Notes: generated by a model from the letters alone, not told the origin. A stretch of DNA of 64,000 nucleotides from Verrucomicrobiales bacterium (GCA_028293125.1 JAQGPJ010000068.1:1-64000); one strand, 5' to 3'; shown: positions 1 through 7,919, numbered from the stretch's first letter. A program made the numbers and translations.

Positions 1-155
1 TTGCCATTTCCGCTTTTTACAGATTCAAAGCCGCCTTTCAAGGAGGGGATTTACCCTTTAATCCTTTGGCTGTGAATGCGCAATATGATGAGTTGCGCTG
101 AAGCGGGATGGCTGGCGCCGGCATTCCGGAAAACTGAAAAACCTATGCTCCGGCA

Positions 156-240
156 CCGGGCAGGGTGCCCGGCGGGACAGGCGGGACGCCTGTTCTACCC
201 GGCTGTCCAGCCGGCTTCAGCCGGAAATTCTATAAAATGG
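156..240. repeat. GC-rich intergenic hairpins downstream of the DUF4198 gene
   Basis: The first 241 bases hold no convincing gene; the 87-residue ORF in the track runs antisense into the next gene. The stretch contains stacked inverted repeats: CCGGGCA/TGCCCGG with a three-base loop at about 156-172, and CCGGCT/AGCCGG followed by another GCCGG near 199-225. They lie just past the stop codon of the minus-strand DUF4198 gene. They could help end its transcript, although no T-tract follows on that strand. A dispersed intergenic repeat is the other possibility. Confidence 0.4.
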
Positions 241-241
241 A

Positions 242-1054
242 TTACTCCGGCAGCACTTCGAAGGTCGTGGTGTAGGAGGAGCGGCTGGTGGTGGGCACGC
301 CGTCCACCTTGGACCCCTCGCCTTCGGTCACGGCATTGAGCCAGTAGCGGCCGGTTTCCGGAAAGGTGACTTGGAAGCGGCCTTCGGCGTCAGTGGTGAC
401 GGCGGTTTCGCCAACCTCATCGCGGTAGCGGTCGTCGCCTTTCACAACAGTCACTTTCAGATTCGCGGCCGGCTTGCCGTTGAAGTGCAGGAGGAAGGAG
501 GCTTTCTCACCCTTCACCAAGTCGGTGGGGTGGTTCTTATCAACCACGAGCTCCAAGCCTTTGCCGGTGGGCTTCAGCGCGCCGAGGGAGGGCTCGCCGG
601 AGGTGACCACCGTCTCCACGCGGGAAACGTTTTGCGACACCTTGACGCCGGATTTGTCCTTGATGCCTTCGGAGGCGAAGGTCTCCGCGTTGCCGCGCCA
701 GCGCTTTTGCTCGCCGTTCTCGGTCCACACGGCGGAAAGGGTTTCACGCACGGTGGCGGCCTTGTAGGTGCCGGGCTGGGTGAGCTTGACGTCGAACGTG
801 GTGCGCACCTGACCCTCTTTGCCGTTCTGGATCTCCACGGCTTTGCCATCCGGCCCCGTCACGGTGAAGCCGGCCAGAGGGGCGGCATGATGGTTGGGAA
901 AGAAGAGGTTGTTGGAGATGGCGGCATCGAAGGTCACCCACTGGTCATCCCCGGAAAGCACGGAATTTGAGGGGATGATCCAGAACCGGTGGGCCAGCGC
1001 GGGGCTGACGGACAGGACGAGCAGGCCGGAGGCGGCAAGGATTCTGAGTTTCAT
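242..1054 (-). CDS. DUF4198 domain-containing periplasmic protein
   Basis: A 270-residue exported protein. Residues 1-21 form a clear signal peptide (MKLRILAASGLLVLSVSPALA), and the mature protein opens with HRFWIIPS, the His-rich start typical of DUF4198. The C-terminal half (from about LVKGEKASFLLHFNGKPAANLKV to TTDAEGRFQVTFPETGRYWL) is the Ig-like fold of this family. DUF4198/NikM-type proteins are commonly encoded beside TonB receptors and PepSY-TM proteins and are thought to assist metal uptake at the envelope; the exact role is unknown. It is the last gene of a three-gene minus-strand set with DUF2271 and PepSY-TM proteins behind a Fur-like palindrome, so an iron-linked role is inferred. 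The family call is firm, the function is not. Confidence 0.85.
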   Translation of the reverse strand: MKLRILAASGLLVLSVSPALAHRFWIIPSNSVLSGDDQWVTFDAAISNNLFFPNHHAAPLAGFTVTGPDGKAVEIQNGKEGQVRTTFDVKLTQPGTYKAATVRETLSAVWTENGEQKRWRGNAETFASEGIKDKSGVKVSQNVSRVETVVTSGEPSLGALKPTGKGLELVVDKNHPTDLVKGEKASFLLHFNGKPAANLKVTVVKGDDRYRDEVGETAVTTDAEGRFQVTFPETGRYWLNAVTEGEGSKVDGVPTTSRSSYTTTFEVLPE

Positions 1055-1072
1055 AATAAAAAGAGGTTAAAG

Positions 1073-1185
1073 GGTTCAGAGTTCAGGGTTCAGGCAGAAG
1101 GGAAAAAGATTCAGAAAGGGGCGCGGGATTGTTGGAAAGAGGGCGGGGGCAGGCGGGTCTTTTCTGAACCCTGAACCCTGAAACC
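1073..1185. repeat. Long inverted repeat of CCCTGAA heptads between DUF2271 and DUF4198 genes
   Basis: The left arm GGTTCAGAGTTCAGGGTTCAGG (1073-1094) is nearly the reverse complement of the right arm CTGAACCCTGAACCCTGAAACC (1164-1185), separated by about 69 bases. Each arm is built from about three copies of a seven-base unit (CCCTGAA / TTCAGGG). In the minus-strand transcript it would form a long stem between two co-directional genes. It could stabilise or attenuate the mRNA, or be a recombination-prone intergenic repeat; the sequence alone does not decide. Confidence 0.75.
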
Positions 1186-1196
1186 TTTTCCCTTTT

Positions 1197-1718
1197 TCAC
1201 GGCTTTAGGGCGATTTTGATTTTGCCGAGCTCCGCAGTGCCTTTGGCTTCGGCCTCCACGGCGGTTTTGCCGTCCCATTTGAAGGGGACGCGCACCAGTT
1301 CCCGACCGCCGACCTCGCGGGAGGCCTCCACCACGAGGGCATATTCACTGCTTGCGGACAGAGGTGGCAGAGTGGCGGTTTTGGCGGGAATGGTAATGGT
1401 GTGGGTGCCGACGGGGCGGGAGGGGCCGCTGACGCCATCGACCGGCATCTTCACGGAGCGTCCGCTTTTGCGCCACCACTGACGCATATCCTTCAGCCAG
1501 GTCTCCCCCTTGGCGTTGGGCTGTTCGGTGTCGTACCAGACCGCCAGATTGGCCACCACGGCCTTGTCGGCGTTTTCGACCCAGGCGGCGATGTAGGGGC
1601 GGTGGTATTCTGCCACTTCGAGACGCGGGATTTCAATGGTCAGCGCGATATCGCCGGCGCGGGTGGCGGAGGCTGTGGCCAGGATCGCCAGCAGGAGCAG
1701 GAGGAGGGTCGGTTTCAT
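1197..1718 (-). CDS. DUF2271 domain-containing periplasmic protein
   Basis: A 173-residue secreted protein. I use the ATG at 1718 rather than the ORF-track start at 1757, because it begins a clean signal peptide (MKPTLLLLLLAILATASATRAG). The mature part carries the DUF2271 pattern: IALTIEIPRLEVAEYHRPYIAAWVEN near the start, WYDT, WLKDMRQWWRKSG in the middle, and YALVVEASREVGGRELVRVPF toward the end. DUF2271 proteins are small periplasmic proteins encoded beside PepSY-TM membrane proteins in iron-regulated loci; their biochemical role is unknown. It starts about 50 bp after the PepSY-TM gene and is presumably co-transcribed. The family call is confident, the function is inferred only from neighbours. 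Confidence 0.85.
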   Translation of the reverse strand: MKPTLLLLLLAILATASATRAGDIALTIEIPRLEVAEYHRPYIAAWVENADKAVVANLAVWYDTEQPNAKGETWLKDMRQWWRKSGRSVKMPVDGVSGPSRPVGTHTITIPAKTATLPPLSASSEYALVVEASREVGGRELVRVPFKWDGKTAVEAEAKGTAELGKIKIALKP

Positions 1719-1767
1719 AAGCAGGGAAAAGAAAAGAGAAGGAGGAGGGGGGGCCATGAGGGTGGAA

Positions 1768-2439
1768 TCAGTGGACGAGGAAAATCACAATCAGCACCGG
1801 CACCAGCACTCCGGCGGCCACCACCGGCCAGGTGCTCGGGCGGCGGCGGGCATGGACCCACAGCAGTCCCAGCCCGGTCAGGCTGAAGATCACGCAGGCC
1901 CCCGAGAAGATGTCCAGAAACCACGCCCAGCCGGGTCCGGTGTGCCGGCCTTTGTGCAGGTCATTCAGATAGGAGATGACTCCCCGACGGGTGAGCTCGT
2001 GGGTCACGGCGCCGGATTCCCGGTCAATGGTCAGCCAGGCATCCCCTCCGGGGCGGGGCAGGCTCAGGTAAATCTCAAACTCCGACCAGTCGGCGCCCCG
2101 GTCCGCCACCTTCTGCCGCAGTTCCTTTCCCAGCCACTCCGCCACTGGGGCCGGCAGCGGGGCTTTTTTCTCCGCCGCCGCTCCCTGCTCCAAGGCCACG
2201 GCACCCAGCAGACCGGCGGGCAGCGTCAGCTTCCGTTCATTCACCACTGGCTTGGCGGGAATGTCCGCCGCGTGGTTCAGTGTGATGCCGGTGAAGGCGA
2301 AAAAAAGCATGGATGCCAGGCACAGGGCGCTGCTGACCCAGTGCCAAAGGTAAAACTGCCTGGTCCAGAATGCCTTGCGCTTCCTCGCGGTGGGGGAAGG
2401 GATTTTCGGTTCAGTGACGGCAGGGGCAGTTTCAGACAT
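1768..2439 (-). CDS. PepSY-associated transmembrane helix protein
   Basis: A 223-residue inner-membrane protein. After a basic N-terminus a first helix spans about residues 34-55 (WVSSALCLASMLFFAFTGITL). A periplasmic region of about 110 residues follows, then two C-terminal helices (WAWFLDIFSGACVIFSLTGLGLLWV and WPVVAAGVLVPVLIVIFLV). The motif LNDLHKGRHTGPGWAWFLD before the second helix is diagnostic of PepSY_TM proteins. Such proteins are usually linked to ferric-siderophore uptake or reduction, possibly moving electrons or assisting iron release at the inner membrane. It is the first gene of the operon; a perfect Fur-like palindrome lies 56-74 bp upstream of the start codon. No TonB-dependent receptor is visible in the window. 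Confidence 0.88.
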   Translation of the reverse strand: MSETAPAVTEPKIPSPTARKRKAFWTRQFYLWHWVSSALCLASMLFFAFTGITLNHAADIPAKPVVNERKLTLPAGLLGAVALEQGAAAEKKAPLPAPVAEWLGKELRQKVADRGADWSEFEIYLSLPRPGGDAWLTIDRESGAVTHELTRRGVISYLNDLHKGRHTGPGWAWFLDIFSGACVIFSLTGLGLLWVHARRRPSTWPVVAAGVLVPVLIVIFLVH

Positions 2440-2494
2440 GACAGAGCGGATTTCTCTTCACCGCCGGATCTTGGATCACCTCCGTGAGTGGGAG

Positions 2495-2513
2495 ATTGAG
2501 ACTCAGTCTCAAT
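2495..2513. promoter_or_regulatory. Putative Fur box upstream of the PepSY-TM/DUF2271/DUF4198 operon
   Basis: ATTGAGACTCAGTCTCAAT is a perfect 9-1-9 palindrome whose core TGAGACT-C-AGTCTCA matches the 7-1-7 layout of Fur sites. It lies in the leader of the minus-strand operon, and a TTGACA-like hexamer (plus-strand TGTCAA at 2524-2529) abuts it on the promoter side, so a bound repressor would cover the promoter. Identification as Fur rather than another metalloregulator is inferred from the shape and the iron-associated genes. Confidence 0.7.
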
Positions 2514-2727
2514 AGTTTGGCTTTGTCAAAGAGGAATTTCCTGTTCACCCCACCGCTTTCCCGTACGGATTCAGGTTGATTTGTGATGGTTATGTCAGGA
2601 AAAAGCGGTGGGAGGGACCGGGCAGGCATCGGGGAATCTCCTGGCTGAGGGCATCAGCGCATTTTCCCGAGAAATCGGGCCGCACAGACGCGTTTTCCGG
2701 GGAAAGGTGATTCATTATTTGTTCAGC

Positions 2728-5022
2728 ATGTCCCCCTGCCCGTTGTTGTATTCATTTCCGGTGTTTTTTCTGGCCTCCACGTCTGCGGGAGCCCAGGAGA
2801 AGATCACGTTTCAGGACCACATCCGGCCGATTTTTGAAAACCGCTGCCTGAACTGCCACAACCCTGACAAAAAGAAGGGGGATCTCGACCTGTCCACCTT
2901 CGGCGGCGTGATGACGGGCGGCTCCGGCGGGGCCTCAGTGGAGCCGGGGGATTCCGCGGCCAGCACTCTGTGGCAGGTGGTGTCGCACATCAAGGAGCCG
3001 CTCATGCCGCCCAAGGGAGGGAAGATTCCGGATGCCGAGATCGAACTGATCGCCAAGTGGATTCAGGGAGGTCTGCTGGACGGGGCGGGCAGTGCGGCCA
3101 AAGTGAAAAAGAAGGCCGGCTTCGCCATGAACACCGCCGCGGTCTCCTCCCAGCGTCCGGAGGGTCCGCCACCCATGCCGGAGAATCTGCTGTTGGAGCC
3201 GGTGGTGGCGCCGGTGCGGCCCAATGCCATCACCGCCATGGCCCACAGTCCGTGGGCTCCGCTGGTGGCCATCGCCGCGCCGCGCCAAGTGCTGCTTTAC
3301 CAGTCCGCCACCAGCGATCTGATGGGCGTGCTGCCGTTTCCCAACAAAGGGGCGGTGGAAACTCTGTCCTTCAGCCGCAACGGATCGCTGCTGCTGGCTG
3401 GCGGCGGTATTGCGGGCAAGGAGGGACTGGTGGTGGTCTGGGATGTGAAGACCGGGCAGCAGGTCATCACCCTGCCCATGGCCGAGGATTTCGACACCGT
3501 GCTGGCGGCGGATATCTCGGCGGACCAGTCGCGCATTGCCATGGCCGGTCCGGGGAAGAAGGTGAGACTTTACGACACCAAGACCTCGCAGCTGCTGGCC
3601 ACGATGAAGAAGCACACCGACTGGGTGACCTCACTGGCCTTCAGTCCCGACGGCGTGCTGCTGGCGACCGGCGACCGCAATGGCGGGCTGTACGTGTGGG
3701 AGGCGGGCACGGGCAATGAATTCTACAACCTGCGCGACCATGAGAAGCGCATCGCCGCGCTGGCCTGGCGGGCGGACTCCAACCTCCTGGCCGCCGGCAG
3801 CGAGGACGGCAACATCACCTGGTGGGAGATGCAGAACGGCACCCAAGTGAAAAAAATCGGCAGCCACGGCGGAGTGCTGGCCCTGGGGTTCGCCCCGGAC
3901 GGCCGCATGGTGTCCGGCGGGCGCGACGGCCATGCGCGGGTGTGGGATGCCAATGGCGCGCAGAAGCGCGACTGGGTGCCGTCCAGCGGCAGCCTGATCC
4001 TGCGGACCCTGTTTTCGGATGATGGACAGCGCATCCTCACCGGCGCCTGGAGCGGCGAGGTGAAATCCTTCCTGACCGACAAGCCCGAGACTGAGGCTCC
4101 GCCTGTGGTGCTGGTGAGCAATCCCCCCACCATCGAAACCCGTCTGACTTCCCTGACCGCCGACATCACCGCCAAACAGGCGGCTTTGAATCAGGCCGCC
4201 GCCGCCGTGGCGGAGAAGGAGAAAGCCGCAGCCGACCTTGAGTCCGGTGTGACCGCTCTGCGCAAAACCATCACCGAAACCGAGACCGCCGCCGCTGAGG
4301 CCGCCAAACACCGGGAGGCTCTCCAGGCGGAGACCGTCAAACTTCAGGAAACCGTCGGCACCCTGGCCAAAACCCTGGAGGAAATCCGCAAAAGCCCGCC
4401 GCCGCCCGCACCGGTGACGCCGGACACCGCCTCCATGCCCACCGCCGTGCAGGCCGCGATGGTCAAAATCACGGAGACGGAAACCACCCTGAACACCTTG
4501 GCGGGCAAAATCCGGGAGGAGAAGATAAAAGCCTTCGAGGCCCGCACTTCCAAAGCCAACAACACCCTCGCCGCCAAAATGGCGGAGGTGCCCAAAGTCT
4601 CCGCCGAAGTGGAAAGCCTGAATGCCCGGCTGGAGGAGATGCGCAAAAAAATGCCCGAGGAGGAGAAGTCCCTCACCGCCGCCAAACAGGCGGTGGAGAG
4701 TCTGAAACCCCAACTGGAAGCCGCCCGCCAGCAGGCTTCCGAAATCACCCGCGCCCGCGCCCGCTGGGAGGCCGCCCTCCAGAATGTCACCGTGCTGTCC
4801 CTCCGCGAGGAGACCAGCACCCTGAACTCCAAGCTGGAGGACCTCCGCAGCGAGCTTTCCGAATTGGAGGCCCCGGCTGTGAAACCCACGGCCCAGGAAT
4901 CGCGGAAACAGCGCCTGGAGGAGATCAAAAAGGAACTCGAAATCCTGCCCGCCAAAGTGGAGGCCAAGAAAAAGGAGACCGAGGAGGCCGTGCTGAAATA
5001 CCAGGCGCTGCTTCCGAAGTAG
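2728..5022 (+). CDS. Secreted Planctomycete-type cytochrome c / WD40 / coiled-coil protein
   Basis: A 764-residue protein when started at the ATG at 2728, which gives a signal peptide ending in TSAGAQ; the ORF-track start would bury that peptide. Just after it comes a heme-binding domain of the Planctomycete cytochrome c family (FQDHIRPIFENRCLNCHNPDKKKGDLDLS) with one CxxCH motif. The centre is a WD40 propeller with recognisable blades (VTSLAFSPDGVLLATGDRNGGLYVWE; IAALAWRADSNLLAAGSEDGNITWWE). The last 260 or so residues, from about IETRLTSLTADITAKQAALNQ, are Ala/Glu/Lys-rich coiled coil. This architecture is known in planctomycetes and verrucomicrobia, usually beside DUF1501/DUF1549 proteins; none is next to it here. 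Role unknown, probably an extracytoplasmic redox or scaffold protein. Confidence 0.85.
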   Translation: MSPCPLLYSFPVFFLASTSAGAQEKITFQDHIRPIFENRCLNCHNPDKKKGDLDLSTFGGVMTGGSGGASVEPGDSAASTLWQVVSHIKEPLMPPKGGKIPDAEIELIAKWIQGGLLDGAGSAAKVKKKAGFAMNTAAVSSQRPEGPPPMPENLLLEPVVAPVRPNAITAMAHSPWAPLVAIAAPRQVLLYQSATSDLMGVLPFPNKGAVETLSFSRNGSLLLAGGGIAGKEGLVVVWDVKTGQQVITLPMAEDFDTVLAADISADQSRIAMAGPGKKVRLYDTKTSQLLATMKKHTDWVTSLAFSPDGVLLATGDRNGGLYVWEAGTGNEFYNLRDHEKRIAALAWRADSNLLAAGSEDGNITWWEMQNGTQVKKIGSHGGVLALGFAPDGRMVSGGRDGHARVWDANGAQKRDWVPSSGSLILRTLFSDDGQRILTGAWSGEVKSFLTDKPETEAPPVVLVSNPPTIETRLTSLTADITAKQAALNQAAAAVAEKEKAAADLESGVTALRKTITETETAAAEAAKHREALQAETVKLQETVGTLAKTLEEIRKSPPPPAPVTPDTASMPTAVQAAMVKITETETTLNTLAGKIREEKIKAFEARTSKANNTLAAKMAEVPKVSAEVESLNARLEEMRKKMPEEEKSLTAAKQAVESLKPQLEAARQQASEITRARARWEAALQNVTVLSLREETSTLNSKLEDLRSELSELEAPAVKPTAQESRKQRLEEIKKELEILPAKVEAKKKETEEAVLKYQALLPK

Positions 5023-5109
5023 AGCTATCCCTACAAATTTTAGTAAAAATTAAGAAAAATTGATCGGCTTTTGAGGAGTGGATGGAGCAAAATATTCGGT
5101 TTTGAAAAA

Positions 5110-5139
5110 ATACAAAATTGTATAAATACAAAATTGTAT
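5110..5139. repeat. Tandem ATACAA-N2-TTGTAT palindromes between convergent genes
   Basis: Two identical 14-bp inverted repeats, ATACAAaaTTGTAT at 5110-5123 and 5126-5139, are placed exactly 16 bp apart in an AT-rich gap between the stop of the cytochrome c/WD40 gene and the stop of the small CCxPC lipoprotein gene. The layout resembles a double operator (compare TACA/TGTA half-sites of CopY/BlaI-type repressors), but both flanking genes converge here, so no promoter is expected. It may instead be a structural or terminator element. Confidence 0.6.
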
Positions 5140-5155
5140 ATTGACGAATCCGTAC

Positions 5156-5395
5156 TCAGAGTTCGGCCAGATAGCGCTGTGGATTCTTTTCGAATTTCGC
5201 CACACAGGGCTGGCAGCAGAATTTCACCTGCTGGCCATCATAAGTTTTGGTGATGACGGGGCCCATGGACCCCAGCTTGTTATCAGAGAGGACGCAGGTG
5301 TCCTTGGTGTAAGGCTTCACGCCCGCGGTGCCGGCAGGGGTGCCGGCACAGGAAACGAGTCCGGCGGCGGCGATCAGTGTCAGAATGGTTTTCAT
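5156..5395 (-). CDS. Small CCxPC metal-binding lipoprotein (YHS-like), paralogue of the 98-aa protein upstream
   Basis: A 79-residue predicted lipoprotein. The ATG at 5395 opens a lipoprotein signal with lipobox LVSC (MKTILTLIAAAGLVSC). The mature domain reads YTKDTCVLSDNKLGSMGPVITKTYDGQQVKFCCQPCVAKFEKNP..YL, a YHS-like pattern with a first Cys and a CCxPC cluster that could bind copper or another soft metal. It is clearly paralogous to the protein at 7623-7919, sharing the TC-V-S, GQ-K-CC-PC and F-K-P-YL positions. It is the last gene of the copper operon, 34 bp after the multicopper oxidase. An envelope metal chaperone role is inferred, not shown. Confidence 0.75.
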   Translation of the reverse strand: MKTILTLIAAAGLVSCAGTPAGTAGVKPYTKDTCVLSDNKLGSMGPVITKTYDGQQVKFCCQPCVAKFEKNPQRYLAEL

Positions 5396-5429
5396 GGCTT
5401 TTGGTTGATGTGGGTGGGTTATGGTGGCT

Positions 5430-7592
5430 TCAGAAGCGGAAACGGAGGCCTCCGCCAAAGCCGTAGTCGGAGTGATACTGGGTGATCAGGGAAAAGGTTT
5501 TGTTGAGCAGATGCTCGGCGCCCGCGCTCCACTCCCATTGGGAGCCGGTGTCGTATTGGACCTCGGCGAACAGGTTCACCCGGTCGGTCAGCTGCAGGCG
5601 TTTGCTGAGTCCCGCGCGGACGTCCCCCTCCCCATCGACCGCGAGCGAACTGTTGATGAGATACGGCAGACGGTATTCGACTCCCGCGAAGGGACGGTCT
5701 TCGGAATCCTCTCCGTTGGTGATACGCCATCCAAGGATCGTGGAGAAGTTCGGGTTGAAATACCTCCGCCAGCCGAGGTCGATTTCATATTCCGTGTCAT
5801 CGTCCGGGTAGCCGGCTTCCCAGTCGGCATACCAGTCGTTATGGGAATTTCTCGCGGTCAGCCGGCCTTCGCTCATGTGGCTCTGAAGCGTTCCGTCCAG
5901 CAGGAGGTAAACAGGATCGTGCTCATGTCCGCCGCCATTGGGGGTGTGCGAAAGCCCGGCCTGATGACCTGAGCCTCCGGATGCGGAGGGCATGCCGGGC
6001 ATGCCTGGCATTCCGTGCTCTCCGGGCTTGGCGGAATGTCCGCCGCCGCCGCCGGCACCACCGGCCGCCCCGTCGCTGAGGGGAGGCTGCCAGCTGCTGT
6101 CCTGATAGGAGAAAATCCGGGTCATGCCCGCGTGCATATGATAGAGAAGGTGGCAGTGGAACAGCCAGTCGCCGCGGTCATTGGCTTCAAACTCCACCGT
6201 GCGTCGCCCCATCGGGGGGAGATCGATCGTGTGTTTGAGCGGCGACAGTTTTCCCTGGCCTGCAAGGATCCGGAAGAAGTGGCCGTGCAGATGCAGCGGA
6301 TGGTGCATCATGGTGTCGTTGATGAACTCCAGACGGATGACTTCGCCCTTTTTGATCGGGATCACGCCGTCCTCGGCAAAGGTCCGGCCATTGAAGGACC
6401 AGATATAACGCTCCATGTCTCCGGTCGCCCGCAGAGTGAGGGTGCGGCGCGGCAGACTCTTGGGAAGCTCTGTGGATTTCGGGGACCTCAACCGGGAGTA
6501 AGGGGAGAGGGGGCGTTCAGGTTCGGTGGCGAGCGCCTGGGCATCCGTCACCGGCTTCGCGTCCATGTCCTCCATCGCCGCCATCAGATGGGCATCCATC
6601 CGGTAGTTGTCCGGCTTGGGAACCTCCGGCGCGGGATGCTCCCCGCCCTCGCCGAACCACAGGGAGGCATGGCCGGAGCCATCCTGGGCGGTGGCGCGGA
6701 GTTCCCATTTGCCAGCCTTGGGGATGGTGACGAGAAGGTCGTAGGTTTCCGCCATGCCGATGAGAAGGCGCTTCACCTGAATGGGTTGAACGTCAGGGCC
6801 GTCAGCCGCCACGATCCGGAGCGGGCCGTTTGCGGACTGGAGGTAAAAATAAGTGGCGGCGGCGGCGTTGATGAAGCGGACGCGCACGGTTTCCCCCGGC
6901 TGGCCCGGGATGGTGGTGGATTCCCGGCCATTGGCCAGGAAGGCATCGTAGGCCACGTCCGATATGTCCATGGCGGGCATCCGGCTCCGCTCGCGCTGCC
7001 AGAATTCCTTCAGGGCTCCGGCCTTCGCGGCTCCGGTCAGGCTCTGGATGCTGCCTTTCTTAAACGCATACCACTCGCTCTCGCGGTTGAGGGTCCGCAT
7101 GATTTCCTCCGCTGATCCCCGGGTCCAGTCGGAGAGCACCACGACATGATCACGGTCCGCCTTCACGGGCTCACCGCTCCTCGGCTCAATCACGATGGAG
7201 CCGAAGACTCCGATCTGCTCCTGGAGCGCCGTGTGACTGTGATACCAGTAGGTGCCGGAGTGGATGATGGGAAATTCGAAGGTGTGGGTGGTGCCTGGCT
7301 CGATCGGCGGGGTGGTCACGCCGGGCACTCCATCCTGTTCGTTCGGCAGCAGCAGGCCGTGCCAGTGGATGGAGGTGGTTTCTTTCCTGAGCTGGTTATG
7401 CACGCGGATGCGGGCGGTGTCTCCGACCTTGAAACGGATGGTCGGTCCAGGGATGCCTCCATTCACGGTGATCGCCCGCGCCGCCGGGTGACCGGGTGGA
7501 GACCACCGTTGCTCGGAGATGCTGAGATCGTACTCCACCATGCGGCCGTGGGCCGCGAGGATGGAGAGGAGAAGGAGAACAAGGACTTTCAT
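5430..7592 (-). CDS. copA: CopA-type multicopper oxidase fused to a CopB-like outer-membrane barrel
   Basis: A 720-residue exported protein (signal peptide about 1-16). Residues 20-500 are a three-cupredoxin multicopper oxidase with all copper ligands visible: IHWHG (75-79), WYHSH (116-120), HPLHLHGHFF (431-440) and FHCHLLYHMHAGM (478-490), including type-1 Cys480, His485 and Met490. A Gly-rich linker follows, rich in His and Met (HSAKPGEHGMPGMPGMP, then GGGHEHD). Residues 560-720 look like the CopB outer-membrane protein (TEYEIDLGWRRYFNPNFSTILGWR; FAGVEYRLPYLINSSLAVDGEGDVRAGLSKR) and end in the terminal Phe typical of outer-membrane barrels. CopA oxidises Cu(I) and CopB sequesters or exports copper; here one polypeptide carries both. 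It sits in an operon led by a CnrYXH-like regulatory trio. Confidence 0.88.
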   Translation of the reverse strand: MKVLVLLLLSILAAHGRMVEYDLSISEQRWSPPGHPAARAITVNGGIPGPTIRFKVGDTARIRVHNQLRKETTSIHWHGLLLPNEQDGVPGVTTPPIEPGTTHTFEFPIIHSGTYWYHSHTALQEQIGVFGSIVIEPRSGEPVKADRDHVVVLSDWTRGSAEEIMRTLNRESEWYAFKKGSIQSLTGAAKAGALKEFWQRERSRMPAMDISDVAYDAFLANGRESTTIPGQPGETVRVRFINAAAATYFYLQSANGPLRIVAADGPDVQPIQVKRLLIGMAETYDLLVTIPKAGKWELRATAQDGSGHASLWFGEGGEHPAPEVPKPDNYRMDAHLMAAMEDMDAKPVTDAQALATEPERPLSPYSRLRSPKSTELPKSLPRRTLTLRATGDMERYIWSFNGRTFAEDGVIPIKKGEVIRLEFINDTMMHHPLHLHGHFFRILAGQGKLSPLKHTIDLPPMGRRTVEFEANDRGDWLFHCHLLYHMHAGMTRIFSYQDSSWQPPLSDGAAGGAGGGGGHSAKPGEHGMPGMPGMPSASGGSGHQAGLSHTPNGGGHEHDPVYLLLDGTLQSHMSEGRLTARNSHNDWYADWEAGYPDDDTEYEIDLGWRRYFNPNFSTILGWRITNGEDSEDRPFAGVEYRLPYLINSSLAVDGEGDVRAGLSKRLQLTDRVNLFAEVQYDTGSQWEWSAGAEHLLNKTFSLITQYHSDYGFGGGLRFRF

Positions 7593-7622
7593 GGCCGGAC
7601 AGGGAAAGTGGGGTCCGGCGGA

Positions 7623-7919
7623 TTACCTGGCTTTGAGTTTCCTGAGATACTTGGCGGGATCCTTGTCGAAGTCCTTTTTGCAGGGCTTGCAGCAAAGTTT
7701 GATCTCCTGGCCCTTGTGGGTGAAGGCCACTGTATCGTCCATGGCCTCCAGAGCGTCTCCGGAGACAATGCAGGTTTTGAGCGGGTAGGGTTTAACCTTC
7801 CCCGCCTTTTCCTGCCTGGCTGGCTTTCCCTCTTTGCCGGGTTCCGGGGATGGCGCCGCCATCGCCAGGGAGTTCACGGCGATGGCGAGAACGGCGGTCA
7901 TGAGCAGCTTCCTTTTCAT
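7623..7919 (-). CDS. Secreted CCxPC metal-binding protein (YHS-like)
   Basis: A 98-residue periplasmic protein when started at 7919, which gives the signal peptide MKRKLLMTAVLAIAVNSLAMA; the ORF-track start at 7961 adds 14 residues that spoil it. A Lys-rich linker is followed by a YHS-like domain, YPLKTCIVSGDALEAMDDTVAFTHKGQEIKLCCKPCKKDFDKDPAKYLRKL, with one N-terminal Cys and a CCxPC cluster suited to a soft metal. It lies between the sigma-factor gene and the multicopper oxidase on the same strand, 30 bp from the latter. Its paralogue closes the operon. A periplasmic copper-binding or copper-delivery role is inferred from the cysteines and context. Confidence 0.75.
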   Translation of the reverse strand: MKRKLLMTAVLAIAVNSLAMAAPSPEPGKEGKPARQEKAGKVKPYPLKTCIVSGDALEAMDDTVAFTHKGQEIKLCCKPCKKDFDKDPAKYLRKLKAR

